A program made the translations under genes and the position numbers. Of a stretch of DNA of 64,000 nt, positions 40,007 through 54,092 are shown piece by piece (the first letter of the stretch is position 1; each line of letters opens with the position of its first letter). The notes below the pieces were generated by a model, which searched no databases, was not told where the DNA came from, and saw only the letters and a program-made list of their open reading frames with translations. The DNA lies in assembly GCA_947179485.1 (NCBI GenBank), contig OX359247.1, forward strand, positions 31,596,801-31,660,800. Reading direction: 5' to 3'. Source of the DNA: Allacma fusca. Its lineage: Eukaryota > Arthropoda > Collembola > Symphypleona > Sminthuridae.

Positions 40007-42715
40007 AAAATACATACTACAGTTAGTGGGTTTGGAATATCATGGAATTGGATTTGTTGAGCTGGATCGTGGAGAAGGCTTCTCCTCCCCAGCATCATTC
40101 ATCTTGTTGTTGGAAGGGATTGCTCCGGTATATACTGGAGATTTGTGTGCGTACATTGTATGTATTCTATAAGTATCTATACGTACGCATCTGTAGTGGC
40201 AGTATAAGTAAATATATGTGTATTTCAGGGAAAGAAGTGCCTGACAGTCTAAATTCTACTCAAGCTCTGTAAATAAATGTATTGTTCGTCCTTCTGTCAC
40301 GTACCCCTGACTGTGCCTCACATATTGTCCCAAGGATCAAGTCCCCCCGTCCCATTGTCTCCAGCTTCCTACTCTGCCCATGTGTTTATCCCTAAATAGG
40401 ACCAGGACTACCTTCAGCATTTATCCTCTCCTTTTAACAACTCCCACATTAATATACACACGTACATATGTAGATATATCTACACTTGAACTACGAGGGA
40501 CGGTAGAGGAAGAGCGAACGTTATAAATACGATTGAGGCATGTCACATGCTAGGGATGTACTTACAGTATAAAGAGTCAGGTGAAGTATCAGCAGGGACA
40601 CTACGTTGCAGCGACTTAATTTCTTAACAATAGTTCATACAAAAGTTACCTTCTGCACGTTCCAGTCGTCCCACTGCCCAGCCTTGGAGTTTTATCTTGT
40701 GAATAGTATACGCCCGAGCTTAGGAGATTGACAAGGACAATGAACGCTGAATCAGTGGGCTTACATGTGTTGCTGGCGGTGTGGATCGCGACTCGTTGTG
40801 GTGTAAATATTATCAAATGGTCTGTTACCATATGTTGTCAATACACACGCCAGTTGACTCTCACTCTTTGGAGCGGGGAGTTCTCACATTCGCCTCAATT
40901 CTCCCATCTCCTCTCCCGCTACCGGACAATCTCTTAATTCCTTGGTGATCCTCGCAACTTGTATTATTAGCGAAAGCATGACTGAAGCCTCGAAAATCTA
41001 TAAGCCCTTGCCATTCTTTCTACTTGTGTCTAACCTCCTGTGCCCACAAGTCCTAGCTTCTCATGTCAGGCCAGATGGGGAGAGTTGACTTTCCCCATGG
41101 TAGTCATGGTGATGATTCTTTCGGAGGCTACTTCGTTTTAGTAGCTTCAAAACACGTACAGGACAAGGAAAGGTTTCTATTACATGAAAGGTATTCCAGC
41201 CAGTATTAAGTCTGTAGAAGTAGCTGCATTTAATATAGTATTCTCTCATGTAAGTACATATGTATAGATATTTGTACACGTCCCATTAATCCTCATGGGC
41301 TGAGGAAGTCCTCTATACATTAAGCAAATGAAAATCAATGCAAGTTCATCAAGTCCGTTTCCCTTCCACACAGCTTCTTCATTAAGGAAAGCACATTTAA
41401 TCTAATGGAGTCGTACTATTTCAACTTCACGTCCTGACGGACGATTGAGTAAGTGACAATTGTATACCTCCCTTGTATGTGTCCCATTGTTTGTATTCAT
41501 TTCGTCTGGGACTGTATGCAATTACATACGAGAGCGTATGCATGTAGGTACATGTATTTATTCAAAATTTTATTAGAAGGACCTGAACAATCCCATGTTT
41601 GACAACTACCTACTTTGTTTCGACGAGTGTTCATAGAAATCTGAGCATTTCTGAACTTGATGTCGTCTGGGACTGTCATATTTTCCCGTGACTTGGAAAT
41701 CCCTCGTTGTTTGTCAGACTTTGGGCTAACTTTCACCGGAATTAAAACTCTGGTTAATACCATTGCTGCTAATGAGCCTAGTTGAAGCAGCTGGGGTTGA
41801 TTTCCAAGTTAATGTGTATAGTCATTCTCCTATATCTACTTTTTCTTCCCACCTCCTCCTGACTGCCCTGAATAATCGACCCATAATATTTTATGAGGAC
41901 TCTTGCTCGCTCCCTTTGAGGAAGGAAAGTATCATTGACACGTTGTGACAAGTGTGTGCTTTACGAGAAATTATAATCACATTGGTTTTAATTGAATTAA
42001 AACTTGTGTCTAGACTCTTTCAACCATAGACTTCCTCTTCTATCTTTATTTCTCGTAACTTAAGACCGCTCCAGCACTCTCTTTTCTCTCTCTCTCTCTC
42101 TCTCTCTCCCTTTCACTTGAATTATGAACACCTTAAGCTTCCCATTTTGCTTCACGTAACTTGACAATTCCTGGTGAGGACTTTCTTTCCTACTTTTACC
42201 ATAGGGCTAAAAATAGTCGACATGTGTAATAGGGAAAGAATTGGTTCCTTTTTGTAAGTTTCGGATTATACATACATACTTTACAATTGTCTTTTTATCA
42301 TACTTTATTCCTTTCTAGGGCTGTAAAATTGGGACTACACGCCGAGAAATTCATAAATAGTTTAAATGGGCGTATAAATTGTGAGCAGTTTTGCAAAAGG
42401 GACTCAGGCTCTGGGATATACGGCGAAAAGGGATTCGAAGAGGAATTCCTGGAAAAGAGCTGCTGAGTTTCTTCCATTCTGTCCTTCTTCAGTCTCACCG
42501 CCTTTATTCTTTTTTTTTTCGTTCCTTTTTCTCCGAAAGGGAAAGTTATACACAATAAAGTAATTCTCACTTACCTGAGTTGCCAGGGAAAAATTTTGCA
42601 AAAAGGAGAGGGGGATTGGAGGAAAGTGCAGGTTTTGGATCTAAGGAGAAAATAGAATTGTAAACCTATACACAACCATCTTTTTTCCATCTCCTGCAGT
42701 TTGTAATGTATGATC

Positions 42716-42719
<4 letters not shown>

Positions 42720-42749
<30 letters not shown>
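42720..42749. repeat. (CT)n microsatellite
   Basis: About 15 uninterrupted TC units in intron 1. A similar run of about 12 units lies at 42085-42108. Confidence 0.95.
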
Positions 42750-42751
<2 letters not shown>

Positions 42752-43330
42752 CATGTCTCCCTCCTTTTTCCTTTTTCCTCGTCTTTTATTGAATAAAATT
42801 CAAAGAGCGATTCGGAAATTTAGCGACCGTCGATTCAATTTCCCTTTCATTTCATCGTGTGAGGATTTTACGTCGCTTTAACGCCTTTCACAATGAAGAG
42901 TTTTCCTTTTTTTTTGAAGCTACTACAGCTTCATGGTTATTCTCTGGATGGGAAAGGATGTCTGTAATCTGGATGTTGGAGTCCGTGTAAAGGCCTAGTG
43001 AGAGGAAGGTAGTTTAGGCATAAAATATCATTTTATTCCTTGTACGTAACCCTTTTCAATTCCACTTCCCTTTTCTCCTCCGTTCTCGCTCAGTTTACCT
43101 CCTTCCCCCGCTATAAACAACAATTCAGGATAATCAGGTACAGCTCTTTGGGTGTTGTTCGGATCCTCAAAGTAGTCCTCTCATGTCATCGTAAAGTTTT
43201 GGCAAGTCAGGGCTCCTCATGTCTGGGTTCATTTTTTCGGGATCCTTTGTGAGAAGGACTTGTTCCCCGGTAGTTCTAGACATTGAGGTATGTACGTGCT
43301 GTTCATGTGAGAGTGCTATATTTATGAATC

Positions 43331-43390
43331 TGTTCATGTGGGACTTTCTCCAATTGGATCCGTACATGTGGGACTTTCTCCAGTTGGATA
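43331..43390. repeat. 30-bp tandem duplication
   Basis: Two adjacent 30-bp units (43331-43360 and 43361-43390) share CATGTGGGACTTTCTCCA and a GTTGGAT-like end. They differ at a few positions, so the duplication is not very recent. The open frame across them reads MWDFLQLD twice, but this looks incidental within intron 1. Confidence 0.85.
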
Positions 43391-46300
43391 AATCCTACAT
43401 TGCACAATCCTTGCAATTGCTGGGTTTTATAATTTACTATCATTGCAGTTTTACTCTATTTATATCTATCCATTAACGTACATACCGTACTTTCACTCGT
43501 GTATTTGCACTTGTGTACATTTCCCTTCTCTCTTTGACTGAAATCTATGGGCAGGCTATTTACACTCGTTTGGTCACACGTACTAAATCATACTTGTATA
43601 AATTACACAAATTTGTCATTCATCTACTTCCAAAAGCATGCATACAGCTTTCACTCAATTCATGAAACTTGTGATTCACATGCATTTATATGGCCTACTA
43701 TGTATATATCTTACGACTAGAGTTTCTATCTATAGATCCATGCAAATTTTTCCCTTTTTCCCGCGAACAAATGTAAACGCAGGCAGCAATCATTTCTAAA
43801 TAAACAACATTTTCCTTTTATTCACTTATACATATCTACGTGCTCAATCAAAATTTTGCCTCGTTTCGTTTATTGGCATGTAATTATTTAAATGGAAATA
43901 AGCCTGCGTTCACAGTTACCCTCGTTGGGATAAATCTACCTGTAAAAAAAAACTTTTGGTGAAATTTAAACTAGCTCCTGGATTTTGTTCTACAAAGCAC
44001 ATTTTTACATTGGGAATTGGCGGAAGTGCTCAAATGGAGGCAGACGTTTAGAAAGCGCTGGTAATTTTTGTCAAATGGAATGGTAACTGCCTAAGGAGAA
44101 AAATCGTTCCAAACGGCACCATCCCAGACTCCTAAGACCCGTTATTGTGTTTGGAAGTGCTGATGAAAGTGTAACAACATTACATGTCCAGAGCTCATTT
44201 AGCTCACAATTACTTTCCGCAAAGTCTCCACTCTCTCCCAGCCCGCCACTTCTCTAGTCCTTCATTAAATCTGGACTCACGTGTGGATTTTTTTCTTCCC
44301 CACCTCCGTGTCCTCGCGATTCAATTTCCCCCTGCTGCTTTCTTCTTAATTATAACTTGCTGTTTTTGTATTTATCCGAAACGGGATCCGTATCCTGTTT
44401 GATAAGCGGAGGGATTCTTTGTGACCCTGGATACTCCTCTCACCCGAACAACCAGCTGTATGATGAGCGCGCGAGAGAGTAATCTCATTAGGGAAGTTTC
44501 GAGTAACTTGATGCCCTTTTATAATGCAATTAAATTATAGCAGAGATTTTCAGTGAGAGAGAGAGAGAGAGAGAAAGTGGATCTCATATCTCGGAACCTT
44601 ACGTATGTAGATGGATTGTTGTTTCTCATTACGTGGAGCACAAGTTTCAAATGCAGGGGACACGCATTGAATGAAAGTTGTGTGTAAAGAATTAAAACGA
44701 AACTCTGCTTGTATATATAGATAGTTATAACTATATTTTTAAGCGTGGAAAGTACAAGGAAGGATTTCCTTGTGAAATGATAATTGTCATCACTCTCGCT
44801 GCATTGTTTTTTAATTAGGAGCACTCAAAGCTGGAATGTTCCATGATGAGACTCTTTTGACACAATGTGATGACATTGGGAGATATGTATACGTCTATGC
44901 TACAACTACAGGACACAACTTTCTGTAGGTAATATTACTAACAGCTGGCTTCCCTTCCCTATGCATAACATTATCATTTTTCCACACCCTTTGTACTCAT
45001 TGAATTAATATTGCAGGGCTTTTTGTTAGAACATACTACTGTGGACTTTGTACTGTTGTGGTGTAGTGTGCTGTGTAGCCAGTTGCATAATGGAAATGGC
45101 CCATTTACTAGTCAGAGCAGAGTATGTATGGAAAGTGTGAGCTTTCTCCACATTACTCATGTTATGTTCAACATGCTAATTTACATTCCTTTGTATTGTA
45201 TTACAAACAAGTTTGGAACAATTCTTTGTACTCAGGGTTTCAGTCATAAGACGTAATGTTAGTTATGGTGAGAGAGAGGGAGAGACAGAAGAGGAGGAAC
45301 ATTTTATGAGAAGTTACAATAAATTATAATATAAGTTGAAATTCGCGTGATATCTTACACACGCGCTCCTTTTGTGAAATTAGCCCCACTCTTTGCAGTA
45401 CTTTACGTTGGCTCTCATTTGGTGGAATAATTTATCTCAGATTTCTTCATGCCTTTACTTTCCGCTCCTGTAAATTTTAAATGTACATACATGAGCCAGT
45501 GTAGTGTTACATCCTTCATGTAGTTTGTACTTGTGAGTATGTTCTAGCTCCAAGATATATGATACGTTGTGACATATACATGTGTAAGGCATACAGTTGT
45601 AAATATGAACTTACATAATTATGCAGAGTGGATGCCTATCTGGCGATATTTTATATATTTATATGTATAATACGATAATAATAATATTTACGATTGTACA
45701 TACATACATATACATATATACAAGGTGAATTACTACCTCTTGTAACCATTCATTCCAATGATTTTAAGTAAATATGTACGTTTGAATTTTGGCACTCTAA
45801 CCTACGTATGTACATATAGATATAAATGTTGTATCAATACACAAATAACATTAGAATTTTATTACGCTCGTACACACATGATCCTATGATTACGACCGAG
45901 TAAATAACCCAAAGTTGGATTTTATAGCGAGAACTAATTAAATTCTTGGTTTTTCTTAATGAGAAATTGTTGCACGAAATGCTAATAACTATCAAGTTGT
46001 GAAAACTTCCGTCTTTGGGATCTCTATTGCAGTACAGTGGAGGCATTTCCTTTCCTGTAGATTTACAGCATTCGTGAAGCATTAATTTCCCAGGTTTTTT
46101 TTTTGCGGGTCCCCATCCATTATTAATCAAGTGGTCTGATCAGAATTCATGTGAGGGGACCACCCATTTTTTCTCTGTGTCTTCTCTAATTAATGGACAC
46201 ATTAAGGGATTTCGGGGAATTGGCCAGAGAATTGATTTGACTCTTTCATTTCTGGAATGAGGTTAATGTGAGACAATTTTAGGGCTTATGAATGTGGGAG

Positions 46301-46484
46301 CTGACTGAAGGATGTGATTTAATTCAAGGTTATCCCTGGGTTATCCTATGTAATGATAATGCTTGTTGCTAGGTCTCCAAGTATAAATTTTGTTTTATAA
46401 GAAAGTATGAAATTAGATCATGAGATGTAATAAATTATTGGTGAGGAATATGTATTACAGAGATATTTTACTTACTATTTCCAG

Positions 46485-46580
46485 ACTGAGCTATCACAAC
46501 AGCTCCAGCAACTTTCGGAGAAAGCCAAATCTGGGACGGACTTCATCCAAAGGTTGAAGAGTCAAACGGAGAAAGTTCAC
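46485..46580 (+). CDS. Trim9: TRIM9 coding exon 2 (start of the coiled coil)
   Basis: This 96-nt exon encodes residues 292-323, beginning TELSQQLQQLSEKAKSG and ending QTEKVH. It matches the family segment that follows B-box 2 (KAQK then TELS...LQQLSEKA...FIQRLK). This is the first part of the antiparallel coiled coil used for dimerisation. The acceptor is TTTCCAG at 46484 and the donor CAC|GTAAGT at 46581; both boundaries are phase 0. It is too short and has no ATG, so a plain open-frame search misses it. Joining it to exon 1 restores the family sequence without a gap, which confirms the 38.7-kb intron. Confidence 0.93.
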
Positions 46581-49500
46581 GTAAGTTTTTATCTCAAATA
46601 TGATGGTATTTCCTTTATTTATGGCGAGGACAATTTATTTTGGGGAGGTATCAAATGTTGGGGGAAATAAGAGGGATTTTGACGGGATATTATCCATCAC
46701 GTCCTCCCCCCAATTTTTCATGGGTAATGTTGGGCAGTGGTATGAAATAAAAGGGGTGAAGCGTACGTGGCCAAATTAGTAGGGAATTTGGGTTGGGGAC
46801 GTGTACTTTCTCTCTGATGGAGTTTTCTTTCATGTGTCGTGTCCAGAGTGAGTTGAGAAGCTTTGGTGATTTTATTGGAGAAAGGGGCCGTATGGTTTTA
46901 TAGCCGTCGGCTTTGACATTATGAGTCGCATGTGAGCGTGTGTGTGTGTATGTGTCCTTGATGTTCGGTGGAAACGGTGTCGGGAAAGTCATAGCAAGAG
47001 GATTATATGACCGATGATGAAGTCAAGTCCGGACGACCTGATTTATCTTCAGTGAGAGAGAAGGAGAGAGAGAGAGAGAGACTTTCTCTATACAATGACT
47101 TGGGTGAGGACGAGGAGAGAAAGTGAAAGTGCGTAAAAGTGCGTGAAGACAAGGAGCTGAGATTAATGGCTCCAGCCTTGAAACAGACACTTTTCCAATA
47201 TTGTTCTAATGATCTCCTGTCTTGCGTGTGCTTGAGATTTGTATGTATGTATTTATGAGTACATGGCGGGGCCCTTTGGATTTTACATGGAGCCTGTCTC
47301 CTGAAACTATTGGTTGTGTACAAGGAGACGTGCGGTATCCCGGGTATGTTGTCTTATCTGGAGGAGACCATGTGCTGTGACCTTACCGGCTGTTCTCTTT
47401 TCCTTCCTTCCCCTGTCCTTCCCGGTTATGATGAGGGAAAGGGAAGGAGAAAGGGGAAGAGAAAGTAGAAGGAAATGAAATGCTTGATTCACTCTTGAGT
47501 TGTTCGTCTTGATTCCCAAGACTTGAACCTCCCCTAACTTCATCCATCTTCACTTTGAATTTGTCTGCAAGATTCCATCTCCATTATTTTATATTCCTTC
47601 CTGCACTCCTACAACATCATCTTCCGCAATGCATTTCCTTCCACAGCGACGGAATAACATCAGCAATTCCTCTCCTCCGTCACAATCACAATCACACAGT
47701 ATACAAGCCATTCATATGAAGGTGGATGCGCTATTACAGAAAGCTAGTACAATCCTACAAGTTCTTATAACGCACTTGTAGATACACACATGTGTAATAG
47801 GATTTTGGTCCATATGTATCTAAGTCTCTGTGAATTTGTGCAAGCACAAATGTATCCATACTGTACATACTCTACCATGTGTGTTTTTATCCTATGTGCA
47901 TCCATATGTACCTTCATGTGTTTACTCTATAATAAAATAATCCTCATATTAGCCTTACGCACACAAAATATTGACTGTAACTTTCTCCGTGCTTTCCCTT
48001 TCACCCTGGACGTATGTACGTATGTGAATGGATATTTGTCTATGTAATCACATATGTATGAAGACCTCGCTCACGCACCGTCAACATAAATGTGTTTCCA
48101 CAATAAAAATATCTCCATGAAACAGACAGACAGAGAGGGAGAAAGCAAAAAGACTTTTTCATTTCCCTCATCATATTTTCCCTCCCAGGAATTTCCCCTA
48201 TAGAGGAAATGCCTCTCCCCTCCAGACCTAAAAGGTACCCATAAAATTCAAAATTTTTGGCAGCCCAAGTTAAAATCCACATATATATTGTAACCATGTA
48301 AAACAAGTTTGGGAATGGTCGGAGAATTCCGTTCGTGACACGTTAATGATCGATACGAAACCAAAGGCTAGAGTTCTCATGCTAATGCAGCCTTGGTGTT
48401 CCTTCCCCAAAAACCAAACATGCATTCAAACATTCCATCATCACGATTCTCATCAAATCCAATAAATTTCCTACACTTTCCCGCTCTCTCCTTCCTTACA
48501 CACACTCGAAATTTTCTCCTCTTCCAGTCACTCCTTGAGTACATAGCAGTGCACCACCCAACCATCTACTTTCTACTGCACTGTTGCAACAAGAACCTGA
48601 CCCTACTCTCTCCTTACTTCTGACGATTTTATATCAAACTTACACTCTTCCTCTGATCCTGTACTTTCCCCAGACCTTTTTTAATGGGATTTATCCTTGC
48701 ACAGGTGTATACATACATACATGAGAACATAGACTGGAAAGTACATAGAACGGAGCTTTCGCCTGGAAAAATCACATGGAGGTTAGGTCCACTGGGTGAT
48801 TTTTCAATGTGAGGGCTTCAGTGAGGAGGAATCAAAAGCAAGGAGTGCAATTCACTCATAACTGGAAATGCATTGCTTTTGAGTGCAGTCTGTCGCGTGG
48901 AAGGGAATCAATTTCTGGGGATTTCTTTGGAATAATAAACTTTCCCCTGCTCAATTTTGAGTATTAAATCCCCCTTAAAATGGTTACCTGAGCCTGTACA
49001 ATAGTGCGAGCATAAATTAAAAAGGCCCTTTGGCAGCCAAATTCCGGTGCAACACTCGAGGAGCCCAACTTCCTTAGATGTGACTCTCCCTATCATAAGT
49101 CACAATATGGTTATAAATACAGGGTTGAGCAATACGTCCAGACTGGGAATTACGCATGGTACGCAATTGGGCATAAAATTACACACTAGTACATGTTTGG
49201 GAGTGAAAGGGCCGGAGAAAATTGAGAACATCATGGCACGCTGGAGTGTGGCGTGTATGTGTTTTTTCTGCCTTTTCTCCAAGACGATAATATTTCCTGC
49301 AGTCCATAACCATAAAATCTCCCTCGTTGGCAGTTAAATGTCTTGTATGTTGGAATGATATGCGACTCTGTATGGACATATGCATGGAATACGTTTTCAA
49401 TCATAGGGACTATACTCAAAGATGAAAGTCTACCCACATAATGTCGCTACATTGAGAGACAGGGCAAGAGAGAGAGAGAGAGAAAAAGCAATGCAAAGCA

Positions 49501-52500
49501 TTTGGAAACGTAAAGTTTTCCCGTTTAGTCAAAGACTTGTGTTATTACCAGGATTTCTATGTATGCACTTGTGTGTAATTATACGGGAGGAAGAAAGTTT
49601 CCACCGAAAAATAGCTGCATTTCCTTCCTTCTGCTTCTCTTTACGTGTATATGAATAGACAGTGTATAGTATCCACGTCCAAAGACAGGTACATAATTAC
49701 ATACATACATACATGCATAGGGAAAACCATATATTTACATTATATAATTACACACCCTGGAGCTGACATAAGTCATGTATGTATGTGCCTGTAATTACAT
49801 AACATAGATCCCTGGAAGCGCAATAAATATATAAACGGAGTGCACACATGTATCTAGTATGTGCCCACATATGTATGTAGCTCAGTAGGAATGTTGTACA
49901 AATGTGATTTTCTAATCGCTATCTTATCGCAGCCACATTTTCCGCTTATTGAATCAGTCCGCTCTTAAATTAAATCTAAATACCAGGATGCTCCAACGAA
50001 TCTCATTTATCTTGCCCATTCATCTTAACTTGTTCTCGCATTATTTCCCCAATAAGTTCTCTCATTTTGAAAAAACGCACTGCACCCAGCACCATTAAGG
50101 GAGTAAATCCCATTCTGTTTTTTATCCTGCAACTTTTATTGCCAACTTTCCCTCTCTCTCTCTCTCCTATCGTCCCGAGCAACAGAGTCACTATATTAAA
50201 TTAACCTTTGAATTTTTCCCAAATACTATTTTCCCTATTTTTCCACCCGTATTTAATACGGCTATTTCCACCGACTTTACGCTCCTTTAAACACCACTCA
50301 CATTTTCTCAAACTCAATCCCCCTTCCATCCTGACAGGTCTGAAGTTACAAAGGAGTACATAATTATTAAATTGAAATGGGTATCCATATTTTTGGATTA
50401 CAGGGGAAAATACTCTGTCAAGCCTGTAACTTTCCAAGCTTAAGACAGCTAACAGTCTGTCATCTTGAGGCACTAAACAGGAAGTTTAAATTGATTTCAA
50501 ACTGAAAGTATTCTCAAAACATAAACCAATGAATTTGGGAGAGAGGAGATGAAAATGTAAGAGGATTGGGTGATATTTTTATTTAAAATTGTATTGTTTG
50601 AGTAGGGAGAGAAAGTGAAGTGGGTCTATACCTAAAGGAAAACTAGCACTTTCAGAGATACATCTCCCTAGTGAAGACTTCACTTTTAATATCAATCCTA
50701 GGCAGGGTTGATTTTCTTGGGATTTATTCCGGGAAAAATCGTAAGGGTGAAACGGGAGATATCAAAAGTGTAAAGTTGTTCATTTGAAGGTTGTTGTTGG
50801 AAAGGATGAGAGGGAGAATTTAGGAGAAAGCATTCCCTTAAATTTTTTCTTTCTCTTCTTCCCCTTCAAATGTCTCCCGGGTATTTTCCCCTTCTCTCTC
50901 TCTCTCGTAGCATTTTCCTTGTGTTTTATATGCGGAGAGACCTTCTTGTCTGTTAACGACGACGATCTACAGGCAAAAAAGCAAGAGGGGATCGAGCGAG
51001 GTGAGCAAGTTAGACCGGCTCTGTAAGAACTGACTGTATCTGTGCGTCTCCATGCACTTGAGTCATATCACGAGCATCAGAGAGAGTCAGAGTGGGGTTC
51101 TCTTGTCGAATTCCATTTCATTTCTTACGCATAAAATACCCCGATATAGTACTATTCTTTTTAAAGCACCCTTTCTCTGTAGGTTTCCCTTGTAGGACAA
51201 GGAAAACTCAGTGGAGGGAAAGTACACGTTTACCGAGTTTATCGAGTCAAAGTGTCTCCCCATGTCGAAGTCAATCTTGCATTTTTATCTTCATGGCCTT
51301 TAGAGTAATACTTGCTTGCAATAGGTCGTTGGTGTATTGATCTCCCTTATCTCAGAAAGTTTTAGGGTGGAATCGGTGTGAGCGTAAATTCTGGAATTAC
51401 TCTCGTAAAGATAGGCCTAACTAAGCAGAGGGATTGGAACGAGCAGACTTCCTCCATCATTATAATGGAATAGTTGGAGGGCCAAGGGTCGTTACGTAAA
51501 CCTTTGTGCGTTGTCAGTACAAATTTAAATTTTTCCTAAAAATACAATAATTGTATCTTCATAATATGTACGTATGTATTTTTGCCTGTATTTATGCAAA
51601 TTTATCTCATTGCCCAAAACCTGTAACACATTGAAACTGCTTATTCCTTACGAAATGTTACATGAGCTAGGTCAAGGTAACATGCGTCAGATAGGAGAAA
51701 GCATGCTTTCACCCAAAAAACCTTATAGTGAAAGTTCAATATTAATTGTGAAGATAAAAAAATTCAATAAATTATTAGAACACGGAACGAAATTCTTGGA
51801 GAAAGTGGGAAAAGAACCGCTTCTAACTTTGTGGGAGCGGAAATTGTGCAGAGAAAGTTTTGACATTTGAATGGGGAAAATTGAACAGTGCGTGTGTAGC
51901 TATAGGGATGAGAGAAAAAGAGGATTGTGTTGGGATTGAATGGAAAAAGGAAAAGTTGCTTCCACGTCATTAAACTCAAAAGTAGCGTTTTACACAAGGG
52001 GACGAAAAGACACTTGGTTAACCATTTATTTCCAAGGAGCTTCCATGCCTCTTAAATCAGTTTGACATTACAATTCGGATAATCTAGTAAGCCTCAAAAA
52101 AACCCTGCTTTCAAGTCACTTCAGCATAATTTCTCTTGAAAACAATCTGAGATGGAGAAAAAGCAATTTTTTATCCTGGGGTTGGTGTATTTTCAAACGG
52201 TGATTTAATGGTAAATTATTATGTGGTTGTGGCTTAAGTACAGGGAGAAAGTAGATACATATCCTGCGTTTGAAAGACATTGAAAAAAACTAGCAATTTT
52301 TCTTGAATTTGACAGGCCAAATTGGTTTTTCATCTCTGGGCTTCGTTGGGGGAAATTAAGAGTAAACTGAATTTCAAAATTTGACAAACAATCTCTCAGC
52401 GTTGTTTTGACGGAGTGGTTTTTTTTATTGCTACATCCAAAGATCTCCCAGGCTTTTTTCTTTCTTTTTTTGGGATCTCTTGAGAAAGTTAATATGATTT

Positions 52501-52657
52501 TTATGGAGAAAGTGTTTGGGGAATCTAAATTTAATGATGAATTTGAGGGGGTCTGGCCCCTCACGGAGAAATAAATTGTTGGTTTAATGTGGAGTGAAAG
52601 TGAAGTTTGAAAAAATGTTTGTCCTTAAGTCCTTATCTTTTACATGTTCATTTACAG
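46581..52657 (+). other. Trim9: TRIM9 intron 2, 6.1 kb
   Basis: GTAAGT at 46581 to TTTACAG at 52657. No supported gene lies inside. It holds short CT/GA runs (for example near 47061-47080 and 49466-49483), an imperfect inverted repeat at 49694-49800 rich in ACAT/ATGT, and several copies of the GGAGAAAGT/ACTTTCTCC word. Confidence 0.8.
49694..49800. repeat. Imperfect inverted repeat of TAATTACATACAT type
   Basis: The left arm at 49694-49715 (TAATTACATACATACATACA and on) is complementary to the right arm at about 49774-49797, with a two-base gap. The loop is about 60 bases. Microsatellite-like ACAT content could explain it by chance. Confidence 0.4.
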
Positions 52658-52891
52658 GAGAATTGTACAAGTATGGAGGGTCTTGTGGCGGCCCAAGTGG
52701 ACGCAGTGGTGGAGGCACTTCAACAGCGTAAGCAGGAGCTCATTTCGTTCATCAGGCGGGAAAAGGAGTATAAATTACGCTCACTCAAGGCAGAAGTCTC
52801 AAGTCACACGCAGCGACTGCAACAAACCACGGCTCTCATCCAATTCTGTATTGAGGCGCTCAAAGAAACCGACCCGTCTGCTTATCTCCAG
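52658..52891 (+). CDS. Trim9: TRIM9 coding exon 3 (coiled coil, BBC domain)
   Basis: The exon encodes residues 324-401, from ENCTSMEGLVAAQVDAVVEA to ETDPSAYLQ. It is the central and C-terminal part of the B-box coiled-coil region, rich in Gln, Glu, Lys and Arg with heptad-like leucines. The segment LQQTTALIQFCIEALKETD (377-395) is almost identical to the strongly conserved TRIM9/TRIM67 family stretch, giving high confidence. The acceptor is TTTACAG at 52657. The donor is CAG|GTTCAT at 52892, a weaker site than the others; the frame runs 11 more codons before a stop. Both ends are phase 0 and 234 nt equals 78 codons. Confidence 0.95.
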
Positions 52892-53670
52892 GTTCATTTC
52901 TATTTCTTCTCTTCCACTTGTCTTTAATCCGTTCCTTTACTTCGCCACATCATCCCCTTGTGTGTCAGTGCTGGCTCTATTCTCGTTGGGGGCTTTCTCC
53001 TCGCCGTCATTTCCTCTCCCTTCCTATGTGTGTATAACGAACCGTTTATTTTTATGTCTCGGGAGCTTTCTCCCTCAGTGCTTAAAATCCTATGTGCCTT
53101 TGACCAAGTGTTTACCTCTCAGTGGCAAAAAAAGAAAAGGAAGGCTGAAACATGGGAATGAAGATGAAACTAGTGCTGAGAGAAGGATAAATTGCAAGGC
53201 ACTCGTGGATTTACGGCTCTGTGTCTCATTCCCGTATCTCAGCTGAACACGGGGGAGAAAGCCACACCCCTTGCAAAGGAAAGATTTTTAGAAAAACCGG
53301 ATGCTTTCCCACTTTCTCCGGTTACTTTCACCACTTTCACTTTAACAAAATACTTTTCCCTACCATTTCTTCCTCCTTGTATCATTGGGACGGTAATGTA
53401 CAAAAGAGAGTCTTGGAGAAAGTCCTGATGAAAATCCTTTTTGGAAGATGCGAAGGGGGGAGAGCCGGCTTGGGTTTGAAAGATTCTAGTCGTTATTTTT
53501 GCGGAAAATCCTACAGATCTACCCCTGCTCGAATTTCACGCTGCAACTTTGGAAACATATAGATTCGCTCTCAAAGAAGGAGATATTCTTCTGCAGTTGC
53601 CCATCACTTGTAGTTTTTTCGTTTGTATTTGATTCATCCCTGCCTTTCTTTATTGTATTTTGCTCGCTTG

Positions 53671-54092
53671 CTCTCTTTCTGTCTCTCTCTCTCTCTCTTT
53701 TACTTTCTCTCTCTCTCCCCCGCATCAAGCTTATCTACATATTTACATATGTAATTCCCCACATTGTCTGAGATACTTATGCCGGCTTCTTCTTTTCCCC
53801 ATGTAATCCTATTCTACAGATCCTTTCCCTCGTAGTCTCCGTCTTTCTCTTCTCGAGTTCCTAAGAATCAAATCAAATGCAAAGACAAGTTTCTTCTCGG
53901 CTTTCTTTCCTCCGTCTTCCACAAAAACTCGCGAGTTTTGTATGTACTCAGGTTTTTTGTCACTCCAAGTTCCCTTCAGCACGTTCATTTTCTTTCGAAC
54001 AACTGGGTTAAAAATATATACAAGGAAATAGGAGGCGATATTTTGTAGCGCTTTCTCTCTCACTCTCTCTCTCTTTCTCTCTCTTTCTCTCT
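53671..54092. repeat. Two interrupted (CT)n tracts
   Basis: CT-rich tracts occupy about 53671-53717 and 54051-54092, each broken by TTT interruptions. The sequence between them is not repetitive. Confidence 0.85.

Larger units (their letters stand above)
7755..46484 (+). other. Trim9: TRIM9 intron 1, 38.7 kb
   Basis: The intron runs from GTAAAT at 7755 to CCAG at 46484. It separates the zinc-binding N-terminus from the coiled coil. I searched both strands for nested genes: the longest frames (160 codons at 35539-36021, 142 at 23144-23572 minus, 125 at 13092-13469 and 125 at 20394-20771 minus) are low-complexity or domainless and have no paired splice signals. The intron contains CT/GA, CA and ATGT microsatellites, many GTACATATGTA-like palindromes, three copies of a 31-bp dispersed motif, and a possible SINE fragment near 8093. 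A large first intron of this sort often holds enhancers; none can be named here. Confidence 0.8.
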
